Source: Asterias amurensis
Taxonomy: Eukaryota > Echinodermata > Asteroidea > Forcipulatida > Asteriidae
Assembly (NCBI RefSeq): GCF_032118995.1
Contig: NC_092667.1
Location: forward strand, 6,130,931 to 6,194,930
DNA: 64,000 bases
Reading direction: 5' to 3'
The position numbers and the translations under genes are program-made. This document shows, piece by piece, positions 44,860 to 57,100 of this stretch. Each line of letters begins with the position of its first letter. Positions within the stretch are counted from its first letter, which is position 1. The notes under the pieces were generated by a model. It saw only the letters and a program-made list of their open reading frames with translations, was not told where the DNA came from and ran no database searches.

Positions 44860-46450
44860 TGGAACTTTGCTTGAAATGTCAGCCCTGTTTAATATATGTC
44901 AATCGTCTTCTTGGGGTGGAGCAGGGATATCTGTTATCAACTTAAATTATAACAAGAGTAGACCACAGAGACTGAACAGTAAATTGAGGTTGGTTTATAA
45001 ATTACTTTGTGTCGGAACAAGGAATATCACATATCGTACTTGTATCTCATTTTATACACGAGCAGATCCTACAAGTTCATGTCACATAAACACGTAAACG
45101 CATCTAAACAAATCTTTCATAACTCCACATTAAGGGAGCGTCTCAAATGTTGGGCACAATTTAAGTGAAAAAGCACGTTCCTGTGTGCACATTCCTGTGT
45201 GCACATTTCATTGGACTGCCAGAACACAATTAAAAGCACACATTGAATGTTCCAATGGTTCGGCGATTCAACGAACAGTCAGTTTGCACACGCTGCAATA
45301 CTTTTGAGATCTGATTAGAACATTCTTACTGTTTTGACTTTTGAGACGCTCCGTGAAGTTAGATGTTAAAGTTTTGAGTTACCTTTTTCCTACATTCAGC
45401 AGAATCTATACAAAAATAGCCTAGTTTAAAAAAATAATAAACACAAGTACTGGCAGTTAAGTTAAAGAAATGGTGATCATTATTTTATTTTTTAGAGTTC
45501 AATTTGTTCCTGAAAACTGCTGAGCTCAGAAGTCTAGAAAAAAGTATAGCAAATTAATGGATTTGTACTTTATTTTTAAAGGAAAGTATACTTTGGGTTT
45601 TTGGAACAATTTTATTGTTTTCATCCTTTATACAAATGTAGATGTATATACAATGTGAAAATTTCATTTCAAGACGTAGTAGCATTTTTGAGATGGCGTC
45701 GAAAATACCAAGGTAACTTTCTCAATAAACGTATACATTGTACCTTCCCTTAGAAGGTAGGGTCATACTTATGTATTAACCCCACAAAGAAACTGCATTT
45801 ATAACGTTTATCAAAATACTTACTTACAATAAAGATAGTAACGGCAGTAAACATCCTGCAGAATTGTACTTCTAAAGTCTCCCTTTCTCTCAAGTTGATT
45901 AAAATTAAATAAACATTCTGTCAACACATTTGAATCTCGAAAGTCAAGACAGAGATTCAAATTTTTGTGATATTTGTTTGTGAACATCTTCATTTGCAGT
46001 GAGAAGAGAAAGGATTAATGTCATGGCCAAAAATTGATCTACAAAATATATAAAACCCTTTAAGCTCAGATTTCTCTATTACAGTAAGCAAAGCCTTGGA
46101 ACATAGCTCAGAAGCTACAATTCTGCAGACAGTCTTTATGAAAAGCAGGCCAGATGTCATTCACTCATACAAACAAGTTCATTACTAGAGTCCTTTAAGA
46201 CTGTCAAACTCCTTCTTACAATCTTGAGCAAGTTCGAGTGGGCACCAGGGTTAACTAAAGGTTGACTATTTTGACTCAAACACAGGCTGGTCAACCATTG
46301 GTTGACTACTGTGGTCGACCATTTGAAACCAGCCTCATGTCCATGGTTTCTTCCTTGGTCCCAATAGCCTGTTCCATTCCAACTTGTGTAAAGCGCAGAG
46401 GGGAACCATTGACACTATAGCGAAAAGGTGGAAGGTAATGGAGTGTTGAA
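44860..46450. other. Intergenic, no gene recognised
   Basis: AT-rich sequence downstream of PPIE (3' side). No domain-bearing frame or clear repeat unit is seen apart from short direct repeats such as GTGTGCACATTCC near 45182. Confidence 0.4.
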
Positions 46451-46656
46451 TACGACGGTAACGATGGTGACTACTAGGCTTCCAAACGACGGTAACGATG
46501 GTGACTACTAGGCTTCCAAACGACGGTAACGATGGTGACTACTAGGCTTCCAAACGACGGTAACGATGGTGACTACTAGGTTTCCAAACGACGGTAACGA
46601 TGGTGACTACTAGGCTTCTAAACGACGGTAACGATGGTGACTACTAGGCTTCCAAA
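46451..46656 (+). repeat. 34-bp minisatellite, 6 copies
   Basis: The unit is CGACGGTAACGATGGTGACT followed by ACTAGGCTTCCAAA. It is almost invariant, with only TTTCC and TTCTA variants, so it is recent. It sits about 220 bp beyond the PPIE stop codon, within or next to its 3' UTR. Confidence 0.94.
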
Positions 46657-46875
46657 CGAGTCATTCAAGTAAATGCGTCATTGTGCATGTAATGTTGCTG
46701 GTCAGGAGTCGACAAAACACAAACTTATTCCTATCATAATCCTCCATCCACTGAAGATTCAAGAATCCAAGGTTCAAAAAGTCTAGAGGAAAGTACCCCC
46801 TCCAGCATGATTGTTATCAAGAAAACTCCGTAACAAGCCACAGAGGTAAAACGAAATCTCATTATAAAGCCACGG

Positions 46876-49800
46876 CTAAACAAGTTCTCCACAGTCTAAA
46901 ATAGTCACTTTATCCTTTGGTTTTCCTGATTTGTCTCCAAGGTTTTCCATTTTCCGAACAATGTCCATTCCTTCAGTCACATGACCAAACACAACATGTT
47001 TCCCATCGAGCCTTTAGAAATAAACACAAACAATGAAAGGTCAGGTCAGGTCATTGAAAAATAATTTGCCCGTCATCCTCACAGGAAACAAACCATTCGT
47101 CTGCCCAGAACTATAAGTTCATTAATGCCAATTTCATATTCTTCTTGCCAAAACAATATTTTGAAGACCACTCTAGATCAACAAACCCCATTTACCAGGA
47201 GTTCCAAAGTATGCAAAAGCAATTTTATGAAACCCAAACAAATTGCAATAATGGCCTTATAGTTCTAAGCAGACACACTGTTTTATGAATGAGTAGACAA
47301 TACGTCCCTCTCTAGTTTAAATTTTGTTTATGTATGTTTCACTATTCAGAGCTAACTTTGTATGTAAAGACACACATTTGTATTACAAAATGTCGGACTG
47401 TGGACAGACAATAGTTTGCATGTGGTGCCAGTACAAGGGTAAAAACCATTTGACCAGACATTGCAAGGCTGGAATTGCATGGAGGCTACCATTGTCTTTG
47501 TTACCCTGGTTTGGGCCTTGTTGCCCCTTCAAATGAAGATAAAAATCCAGTCTGCAATATGTGAGGCAGTGCTATACTTACCATTCTGTCTTGGCTGTTG
47601 TGAGGAAGAACTGGGATCCATTTGTGTTGGGACCTGAATTTGCCATGGATAATAACCCTTGGGAATAGAAGGAAAGACATATATAATTATAGCTTCATCA
47701 ATTTACCATAACTTATCAGCGAAAAATAGGGTTTGGGGTCAAACACAGAAATAATCTATCTTGTAGTGGTTCTGAAAAGAATTGGTTGTTCTGAAAGAAA
47801 TGAAGGAAAAACTGTAGCTGAGCTTGCCCTTTTCGATTTTTTTTTTTTAAATTCCTGTCCTTAGGCAGTTCTGCCAAATGTCAAATTACACACAACACTA
47901 CAGAGGCTACAGAGAAGATCCTTGAACGCCGCCTCAAGCTTGCTTGGCACTGTGTCCACCACTCAAAGCTTGCCGCTTGCCCAACCATACTCTGGGAGCC
48001 CACCCAAGGCTTCGCGTGGGAGAAGAAGTCTCTCCTTTGTAGACACACTGAAGCGAGACACCGGCTTGACCAGCGCTGAAGAACTACACTCCTGCATGCT
48101 GGACCGGAACATCTGGAAAAAAATCACGGAGCAGGCTCGAGCTTCTAGATGGCGCTCGACTTGATTGATTGAGAGCACACTATTATTTTATTGTTTGCAT
48201 CCCTGTGGAGACATCTTTTGTTAACCTTTCCTTTTAACAAAAAGGACTGCCTAAACTGTTCATGGTATTTATGAATGACACTAACCTGGCTGTGTGTGCT
48301 TTAAAATGAAATTTTCATCCTCGAACTTCTTGCCATAGATGGACTTCCCGCCAGTTCCATTGTGATTTGTAAAATCTCCACCTTGACACATCTGAACAAC
48401 ACATTAAGGACTCCAACCCAATACAGAAAAAAAAAAAATCATTCTCGAGTACTCTATAACAAGGCAAACGCAGGTTATAACGCAATGATTGCGTATTACA
48501 GTGGAGTACCCAAGCACACAAGCAAAAATTATCTGCTAACCTGTAAAATATGCTTGGCATAAGCTTGGCATCATTACAAGAAACCTCCGTTAAAGAAAAA
48601 CATCCTATTCATCTTACAACTAGATGTTATCTGATTATCTACATTTAATTCCTTTTCCATACAGTGGACTTAATTGAATCATGCACAAACCAGTAGTGCT
48701 CTAAATACACCAGGGAAATTAACTCTCTATCCAATAAGTTTTATGATTTAAGTTCACGTAGTTCAATGTAAAAACATCCACTAGTGAAAAGGATGTACTG
48801 TTTCCTAGTTTTTGTGGCGAAACACGGAAAATCTTTAATGGAGTTTTCCTGTAACGTTCCCTGTTTTCCTTAAGGGCAGATTTTTTGTTTACAGTAAGCA
48901 GACCCATGGAATACATCGATCCATTAAGCTTTGCCCCATTGCGTATTGACCAATCACAACCCATTGTGCAACCAAAGGTCCAAGAAAATAAAGTCTGACA
49001 TGCGTGCGCATATGCTTGGCGCTCGCGGCAGAGTTGTGCAGAATGGCACTGGAGAGGCTCACATGTTCTTGCTCACACCTGTGCCGTGGGCGGAGCCTAA
49101 TGGATCAGTCTATTGTGCTCTGCACCAATACCCTGTATTTCATTCTACAGTTGACTAATTTCAAAGGATACAAATTGTGGAATGATCCTGTGGAACGTAC
49201 TCCCCTTAAGACCAAAGCCTTTCTCATGCGTGCACAAACATCGGAAATTCTCTGTAAATTACAAGAAAAGAAAATTAGGTGAGATATGTGGTAGCATCAT
49301 GTAAAAATATCTGTTGAGTGTTGGTTCTAAAAAGAACCAGTGGTTCTTGCAACACCCCCCCCAAGCCCCCCCCCCCATACGACATTCCTGCAACCTAATT
49401 CTAAATTGGGAGGAAAGCTATACCAACAATTGGTATTTTATAAATATATTTTATTTCCAAATGGTCTGCCGTCGATTTCACCAAACTCAATTAACTTGGA
49501 TTAATCTTAGGACTTAGGAAGAGTTAAGTTCCGTATCCATAAGTTAGGACGACTTATTCGTACTAACTTGAGATGGGATAAGACCTAGCATTTCAGGAAA
49601 TCAGCTACAGGAGTGTTACTTACCTGCAGTCATTGGTACAATATCAGCTCGTAGAACCATAATGACACGCCCAACTTGCTTGGGCCCAATCTTGATGTCA
49701 AAGTACACATGCGGGTTGCCCTTTGTCCTCTTGGGGGGTGGACCTGCAGACTATCAAAAAGACGTTTAGAAAAAAGTTAGCAAACCTGTTCCTTAAATGA

Positions 49801-52800
49801 ACGTTCCTTCCCTCCATGACAGTTTCCATTCTTAATTCACTCTTTCAGTGCCTGCTCTTTCTTTGCATTTTGAACCTGAAATGCTCAGCTTTTCTTTTTC
49901 TTATTTTGTATTTACAAATAAACAAATAAGTCTTTCTAAATTAACGGTAATGTACATGTATCTTGGGTATTTGTGTTGCCTTGGTACATCCCAAAGTGAA
50001 TAGTATTTTATGGGTGATAATGCCTTGTATGGGTTGTATATGTACAACTGATGACACTTTCTGAGTACGGTACATACAATAACTGTAAGTGTACGGTAAT
50101 GGCACTTTCCGAATCCTTAAAATAGTTGTACATATGTACATATAACTCAAAATATTGCTTCACATGGCAAACATTTCTTGGGGAAAAAGGTTTCAAAAAA
50201 GCATTTATCAAATGGGTACTTTTTGGATTGAATGTGATGGTCATTTAAATAAACATGATTGGTTCCTGGGATTTGAATATGGACTTATGATTGGCCAGTT
50301 ACCTCATCTGCATCGGTGGCTGCTCTTTTTCCTGTCTCCCCCTCTTCTGCTTTTTCTTGTTCGTCATGCGCTTTCAACGTTGCTCCAGCGTACTTCTTCA
50401 GCCAATTGTCATCAGACCAAACTAGAAAGGAAAACATCGATGGCTTGTTACTAATAGTTATGTTACCAATAACAACGATGAATAGAGCAAGCTAGTCAAA
50501 ACATTTTGTAATAAATCTGCTTAGCTGATTTTTACCTGCTTTAGAATGACCTTCTTTAATCTTCATTGGCTTAGCAAGATTGACTCGTATCGTCCTCCCG
50601 AATAACTCAGAATCATTCTGTCAAGAAATAAATCAATGAAGTTTGTTTTTTAAAATACACAAGTTTTGTTCGTTAAAAATATGCAAGCTTAGCAGCAGCA
50701 ACAACCCTTCCCTCTAACGTGTCGTGGCTGAGCAATCTAGTTCACCTGACCTAAGCTCTGGTGTTGTCAGAAGCAGAGTGTGGGTTTGAATCCAGTTCAA
50801 GCCCTTAACCATAATTGCTGAGTAAAAATGTGGGAAGGTATTGTAGTCTGCTCTACCAGCCAGTCTCCGAATGGATGATTTCCAGAGAATGTGTAATGCA
50901 TGTAAAGTAACCTGAGGAACTTATGTAAAGAGAAGGGGTTTGCGTCGGTGTTCCTGGTCTGATCTGAAGCATATTGTGCCACAGCACCTTGTAAACCATT
51001 ACATGGTACTATGTAAAAAGGGTGGGCCTCTTACTTCATAAACAAAGCTCCACAACACCTTGCAGGGAAAAAATAGAATGTTGAAGCGCCTTGAGCATTA
51101 CTGAGTGACACATATTATGAACGCTATATAAGAAGCCACTATTATCATTATTATTACAAAGGAATAACTGAATCTCTCATCTTACCATATTATCAATAGC
51201 AGCAGCTGCATCCTATACAGACGACAAAATAAAATGAAAATAATAATGTTAATTTGTTTTTTGTAAGAGCTCAGTGTTCAAAAAGATCATACTATAACTA
51301 AGATGAGGGATAAAGAATACTGTAGTGTTGACCGTGGGTTGCAATAGCGCACACAGTTTGAATGTATCATACATTCATGTCATACTAAATACACAAGAGA
51401 GAATGTCTAAGCAAGAGGACGCCCTCTATGGCAAGCAGGTTCACCGGATCGCCCTGCAGGAGCCGCCAGCAATGCTCCAGTTGGAAGTCGTGCTGATTCC
51501 CCCTACCGGTCAGTCGATCGGCAACGCCACTACAATACATTTGCTTTTTACCCTTACACCAATGTGTATTAAGAGCTATAGTATTAGTAGGCCTATACGA
51601 TTTCCCAAGTTCTGTGAAAAAAAATGACTGGAGCTAGCCCAATGGCTAGAGGCAATTTGAACCCCCAGCTCAGTGGTTTAGAGGGGGTTCCAATCCCACC
51701 CGAGTGACTTGCCTGTGGATTTTCTTTTATTTCTCAAAGAGCTTGGGAAAGTACTGAGTATAACTTAATGCACATCAGTTTTAGGGTATTCAAAACAAAT
51801 TGTATCATACTATTACTATTGAATTTCTCCCTTGATAAGGGACAGCATCAATGGCACCTCACTGGAAGATTAATGCGCGATATGTGAAGCTTTCTGCAGT
51901 GCAAACATTTAAAGGTATGGAAGGGAAATTTTCATATTTAGTTGACCACTTCAAGGCATATTTGACATAAACAAAGCTGCCCCTTGAACAAGATGGTATA
52001 CACTGTATCACAGCGAAAGCTTTTAATGTAAGATAGTTACAACTTCTAAGTCGGGGTTTCAATTACTGTGTTTACCTCTGAAAACTCAAACTCCACAAAA
52101 GCAAAGCCTCTGTGTTTCTCTGTTTCATAATCCAATGGGATGTTGATGTCCAGAATATCACCGAAAGGAATCAACGCTGCTTGGAGAACCTTCTCATCAA
52201 CTTCTTCTGCCAGCCCTCCTGAAGGAAAAGTTTAAACAGTTTAAATGATTAAAAGGGAAAGTTTGCCTTGGTCCTTTGGTAGAAAAATTCATAATAATAA
52301 AAAAAAACATAAAATCTGGGGGTTTCTGCTATTCTGATGAACAGATAAGTAGATGGTCACTTTTCGCCTGCGAGGGTAGAGGTTGATATTGTGAATGAAA
52401 AAGCCTTTGGAGCGATATAAACTGTTGCCCAGGTTGTATACTCCTAAGTAAGGGAGCTGAGAAACATTAAAGGAACACAATGCCTTGGATCGGTCGAGTT
52501 GGTCTTTGAAAAGCGTTCTGTAACCCCATGGTGTAAAATGTATATGGTTAGAAAGATATTGTAAAAGTAGAATACAATGACCTACACAAATATGCCTCGA
52601 AATTGCGTGGTTTTCTTTTTACCCTGTCGACTAACACGGTCGGCCATTTATGGGAGTCAAAATTCCATAAATGGCCGACCATGATAGTTCGCGACATAAA
52701 AAGAAAACCGTGCAATTTCGAGTGATACTTATGACACAAGTTGTGTGGATTATTATATTCTACTTTTAAAACATCTTTCTAACCATATGCATTTCATAAC

Positions 52801-53282
52801 AAACGGATTCAAACGCTTTTAATAGACCAACTCGTCCGATCCAAGGCAACGTGTTCCTTTAAATTTTAAAGTTTAAAAAGGGATGTTATTGGCCCCATGA
52901 CCAGGGCATTAATGTAAAGCGCATTGATACGGTTATTGTGAAATGCGCTATATTATAAGAACTGGTTATTATTATTATTATATTATTAAACCCGCTTTCT
53001 CAAATCATGCTTGCCTTATTTAATATTTATCAATAATTTGAAGTGTCGGAAATAGGTCATTTTCCCATTAATCATAGCACGTTGGTTAAAAACAGCCGAT
53101 GTATTTCCTTCCCTAAAGTTATGATTGGAAATAATTTTCTGACCAAAATTTATCACTGTCGACATCTTCAGCATCACAGGATTCCACACTATGCTAAACA
53201 ATTTGAAACAAATAGTTTAGAAATAAAATAAATCGGGAAACAATTTCTTACCAACGTAGACCATTCGTTTGTTGTTTGCCAT
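46876..53282 (-). CDS. PPIE: Peptidyl-prolyl cis-trans isomerase E (RRM plus cyclophilin)
   Basis: Ten exons in transcript order: 53252-53282, 52076-52218, 51186-51212, 50536-50617, 50303-50421, 49624-49750, 49172-49251, 48286-48391, 47582-47657 and 46876-47011. They splice in frame into 308 residues (human about 301). The N-terminal RRM has RNP2 MVYVGGL and RNP1 RGFAFVEF. A charged linker ([10 protein letters not shown]) follows. The cyclophilin domain holds the catalytic Arg in FHRIIPQF, then [25 protein letters not shown] and ends DCGELV. PPIE is a nuclear cyclophilin that binds RNA and belongs to the activated spliceosome. In vertebrates it also contacts a chromatin methyltransferase finger. 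A 27-nt micro-exon (51186-51212) is present. The introns host a LINE scrap, an S2 SINE and a TTAA palindrome. Orthology is very secure. Confidence 0.96.
47895..48164 (+). mobile_element. Non-LTR retrotransposon ORF2 C-terminal fragment
   Basis: The plus-strand peptide contains [36 protein letters not shown] and ARASRW, then a stop. This is the usual extreme C-terminus of LINE ORF2 proteins of the kind misannotated as craniofacial development protein 2. Upstream, [11 protein letters not shown] is in another frame, so the piece is frameshifted. It lies in a PPIE intron, antisense to the gene. Confidence 0.72.
50720..51148 (+). mobile_element. tRNA-head SINE, family S2 (about 430 bp)
   Basis: The head is GTGGCTGAGCAATC with the B box GTGGGTTTGAATCC and a long class-II-like variable region. 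The middle has TCTGCTCTACCAGCCAG and CATATTGTGCCACA. The tail has GCGCCTTGAGCATTACTGAG and AACGCTATATAAGAAGCC, followed by an ATT-rich end. It is in a PPIE intron. Confidence 0.78.
51600..51760 (+). mobile_element. Possible tRNA-like SINE remnant
   Basis: GCCCAATGGCTAGAGGC and GGGGTTCCAATCCCACCCG look like diverged A and B boxes. CCAATGTGTATTAAGAGCTA just upstream resembles sequence before the SINE at 57310. Weakly supported. Confidence 0.4.
52467..52862. mobile_element. Large palindromic MITE with TTAA ends (396 bp)
   Basis: The left end TTAAAGGAACACAATGCCTT and right end CAAGGCAACGTGTTCCTTTA (plus A) are inverted, and pairing continues inwards almost to a central GGTCGGCCATTTATGG/CCATAAATGGCCGACC. 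TTAA at both edges suggests TTAA-target (piggyBac-like) insertion. It lies in PPIE intron 1, where the transcript could fold into a ~190-bp double strand. Confidence 0.82.
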
Positions 53283-53440
53283 TTTCACTTTAGTCTGGCT
53301 TCACGTACGAATTTAGGCTCCGTCTATTGGTAACACGTCTGGGTCTAAGACCAAAGTACTGGCCAAATCTTCGCGCGCACATTTTTTTCCTCGACATACA
53401 AACGTCAGTCGTCAGCTTTCCAGTTAAAACTCTACATTTT
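53283..53440. promoter_or_regulatory. Shared promoter interval between PPIE and SMC6
   Basis: PPIE starts leftward at 53282 and the likely SMC6 leader exon ends at 53482, so the two transcription starts fall within about 200 bp. CCAAT (reverse ATTGG, 53326-53330) and GC-rich TCTTCGCGCGCAC are present and there is no TATA box. The divergent head-to-head layout suggests a bidirectional housekeeping promoter. Exact starts are not visible. Confidence 0.5.
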
Positions 53441-53482
53441 GATTATTGTGGGTGACGAGAAGCCTTACTGTTGATGTGAAAG
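53425..53482 (+). other. Putative untranslated first exon of SMC6
   Basis: ACTGTTGATGTGAAAG meets a donor GTATGTAG at 53483. The next good acceptor (TTTCTCTACAG) is at 54134, 42 bp before the SMC6 ATG. The left boundary is a guess. Confidence 0.4.
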
Positions 53483-54134
53483 GTATGTAGGATAAGGTTC
53501 TGTTCCAATCATACTAAAAAAAAATTTACATCCACGGGTCTCGGTAGCTGGAAACATGTTTGTGAATTTGGGACAGTTTCAATTTTTCATGGTTTTGAGT
53601 GAAAATGTTTCATAACAAACAAGAACCACACATCACGGTACTACGGCTCAAGTAGAGTAGTACGTGTACGTGTGTCAACATGGAGGTCAGTCATCCTGTC
53701 ACAGTGTGCAAAATAATGGAAAAACCCATGCCATGCAATTGCAATGTAATCAGGGCCAAGTTTCATTGAGCTGCTTAAAAGCATCAGAAATTGCTTAGGT
53801 AGAAATAGAACTTGGAAGTTATCCAAGTTTTCCCCACAATCAAGGGAAGTGGTTTCCTGCCCATCATCATATGACATAATATAATAAGGTTTATCAGGAT
53901 TTTCACTTCAGAACCGTACTGCATTATGGGTAGGCAGATGGGGCATTCGCTACCAAGGTGTGTTGAGTTGTTATGTACGGCGTGCTCACGCATGGCGTGC
54001 GACAATCCTTCCAATTTTTTATTGATTTCTATTTGTTTTTTTGTATCCTTTAATAATTTGTGTCATTAAATTGAATGTATAGAAAAATAAATGTCCATTA
54101 AGTGTTACATTGGTTATTGTTGTTTTCTCTACAG

Positions 54135-54176
54135 CGTCAAATCCAACAGCGTCATCTACTAGCAACCTAAGCAATC
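54135..54176 (+). other. SMC6 5' UTR part of the first coding exon
   Basis: Follows the acceptor CTCTACAG. The ATG at 54177 is the first in this exon, is preceded by CAATC, and opens the frame [20 protein letters not shown]. Confidence 0.65.
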
Positions 54177-57100
54177 ATGTCGAAGAATCCTCATCGGCTT
54201 AAAGGACAGGGCCCATCAGCCAAGAGGGCTAGGCGAGAGACGGCATCATCCTCAGATCAGGAATATAACAGTGAGGAGGAGGAGGAGGCCAACTTGACTC
54301 AAAGTGCTGATTTTGACGTGTCTGTAAGTTGACCCTTGATCCTAACCAGCATTCTCAATAGTAACAGTGGTCCACTGGCCAAGTTTCAGTTAAAACATCC
54401 TAGGACCAATAAGAATTCACTCTAAGTGACCCAGCTGGCTTGTTCGATGTTGAAAAGCATCGTATTTTATTTGAATATGGACTAGTGAAAAAGCTGACGG
54501 TCTAGTGAATCGACTAGCTAACTGGTCCTGTAGGCTAGTCAATGAAGAAGTTATAAGCCTAAACCAAACAGTGTACATGTACTCCTATGGTGTTTGCCAT
54601 ACATGTGTTTCAAGAAGGCTAATGAAAATAAGAGATACAGCTTCTTGAGAAGTGCTCTAGATTTCTTGAAAATGATTTCTCTTTCTGTACACAGAGTGAA
54701 GCGGAGTATGGAGTCATCGAACATGTCAGCGTCAAAAATTTCATGTGTCATAAACGTCTGGAGTTCAACTTTGGCCCTAATGTCAACTTCATTGTGGGGC
54801 GGAACGGAAGTAAATATTGAGAGTGTAAATCAGTCCTTAACTTGCTGATGTAAACAGGGTTTGTGGGTTCTATGGCGCAATCAAAACGGCCTTTGACATT
54901 TTTTTTACTGACAAACTTACTTCCTCCTGGAATGTGAAGACCTGGTAGTTGTTGAAATTCAATGACGCCATGTGTGAAAGGTCAGTATAAAGCAGTCGGG
55001 AACGAAACAAAACATCCCCGCACAAAAAAGTACAGACCAATTTTACGCAGAATTATGTCATTGGATGTTTTGGTTCTTGTCAATTTCTGCACTTTAAAGT
55101 GAGGTTTTTTTTCTACTCACATGAGAACTCTATCTATTGGAAAAAAGTTCATGACAAATATGATTTAAATGAATTTGACGTTTCCCTTCCTCTTCAACTA
55201 AATTTGAATTGAAAATGTGGGCTTATGCCCTGGTGCCCTGTGGTTTTGCTGCAGTGCCCTTTGCAAAGTTCCAGTATAAATTTACATTTTCCTCATATAA
55301 GTGCCCCTTATCAGAGAGAAATTGCTGTGATTTTTTCAAGAGTGAAGTTCAAGGCCTGAAAGTGATAATATTGATATTGATTTGATTTTGTTTGCCCAAG
55401 GTGGAAAGAGTGCCATCTTGACGGCTATTGTTGTGGGTCTAGGAGGAAAGGCTGCATCTACAAACCGTGGCTCATCAGTCAAGAATCTCATCAAAAACAC
55501 AGAACAGTAAGTCAGACCAATACATGTAGATGATGAAACACTTCAAAGATCTCTGTAAATTAATGAAATGCCAACCCCGTAATTAGAGTATCTTAATTAG
55601 CAGTGTTTTCATTTCCATTCTATCAGTGTTGCTGATATCACAATAAAGCTCCGTAACCGTGGTCCAGATGCCTTCAAACCTGACCAGTACGGTTCAACCA
55701 TCATCGTTGAGAGACGAATAAAATCTGACGGGTCGTCTACTTACAAAATCCGCTCCAAGACTGGTAAGGTCATCTCGCAATTGTGTTCGGAGCTACAACA
55801 GATTAAGGACCAGTTCAACATACAGGTCAGTTTGTATTTTTTTTTTTCTATTTAAAAGATTTTTCTGGAGGATTGCTACCGAGTGACTTAGTGCGAGTGT
55901 TCGCAAAATGTAGCTTGTCATGGCGAAGTGACTAAGAATGCAGGACTCAAGCTCCGGTATTTCTGAAGAGTGTGGGTTTGCAACGACAATCTCGCCCAAG
56001 TTGAAACTTGCTCAACTCTCCAATAACAATTGCTGTGAATGTAGAGTTGTGACATTTAACAAGTCCCCATTCCCACTACCCACCACAAAAGTTTTTGGTC
56101 AGTTAGTGTAGTGTGGGCACGACATACAGTGCAGGCCTGGAGTTTCATCTTTGAGAGGACAAGGTCATTTCATTTGCAAAATCTGTACAGGTAACTTTTG
56201 AAGGGGTAATAAGGCCTCCATGACCGCAGTATAATGCCAGGCCTTACATCGCACTTATGATTGGGATAATTTGTACCAGCTATTTTTGTTCTCGTTTGAT
56301 GTTATTGCAGATTGATAATCCTATGTCCATTCTAAACCAAGACACCAGCAGAAACTTTCTACACACGCAGGACCCCAAAGACAAATACAAAGTAAGTTTA
56401 GACACAAAAGCCTATTCACATAAGACCCCCAAAAATCTAGATTCCTTGTTGTAAATTCTCAAGCTTCAACACACAAGATGGAATAATTTGTTTAACGATG
56501 CATAAGTGGAGAGTACAGATATATCTATTTACCACTAAAACTATCAAATCGTCATTCTTTATCATCCTTAGTACCAGTGAAATAATGATATTCTACACAG
56601 ATAAATATTTGTAAGTCTGTTTTGAAAACCTCACTATACTACCAACTTGGATGGGAATGCTCTTTAAACAAAATGTTTTCATGCATGCCCGATAAGACTG
56701 CTTCCTTATATCAGTGGTCAAATGAAAAATGATAATAATTACTTGATAAAAAACAATAATGGCAAAAATATTTAATTTGACTTGTAAATTTTGTTCACAC
56801 CACCTCACTCTGTCATCAAATTGTGTGATTTTTCTGCAGTTTTTCTTGAAGGCAACCCAGCTGGAGCAGATGACAGATGACTACAACAACATCCAACAAC
56901 ATAAAGAACTAATGAAAGATACACTAGAGCGAAAAGAAGAGGTGAGGGGTCAAAAAACTCATTGTCTTGCTTTTTGACCTGGCATGCAAACTGGTCAGCC
57001 AATCAACTGCTTTCTTCTTTGTGGAGAGATCTCTTGGACAAGTTTCAGGACATTCTGCTTAATTCTTTGCATTTTTTGTTTTCCCAGATCCTTCCAGAGT

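Noticed and set aside
47324..47536. A 70-codon frame with a CxxC motif ([11 protein letters not shown])
   Set aside because: It lies inside a PPIE intron, overlaps a dispersed repeat and has no supporting exon borders.
48400..49620. Apparent loss of the catalytic cyclophilin exon of PPIE
   Set aside because: The exon is present at 49172-49251 (minus) with [14 protein letters not shown] and FHRIIPQF, correct phases and GT-AG borders.
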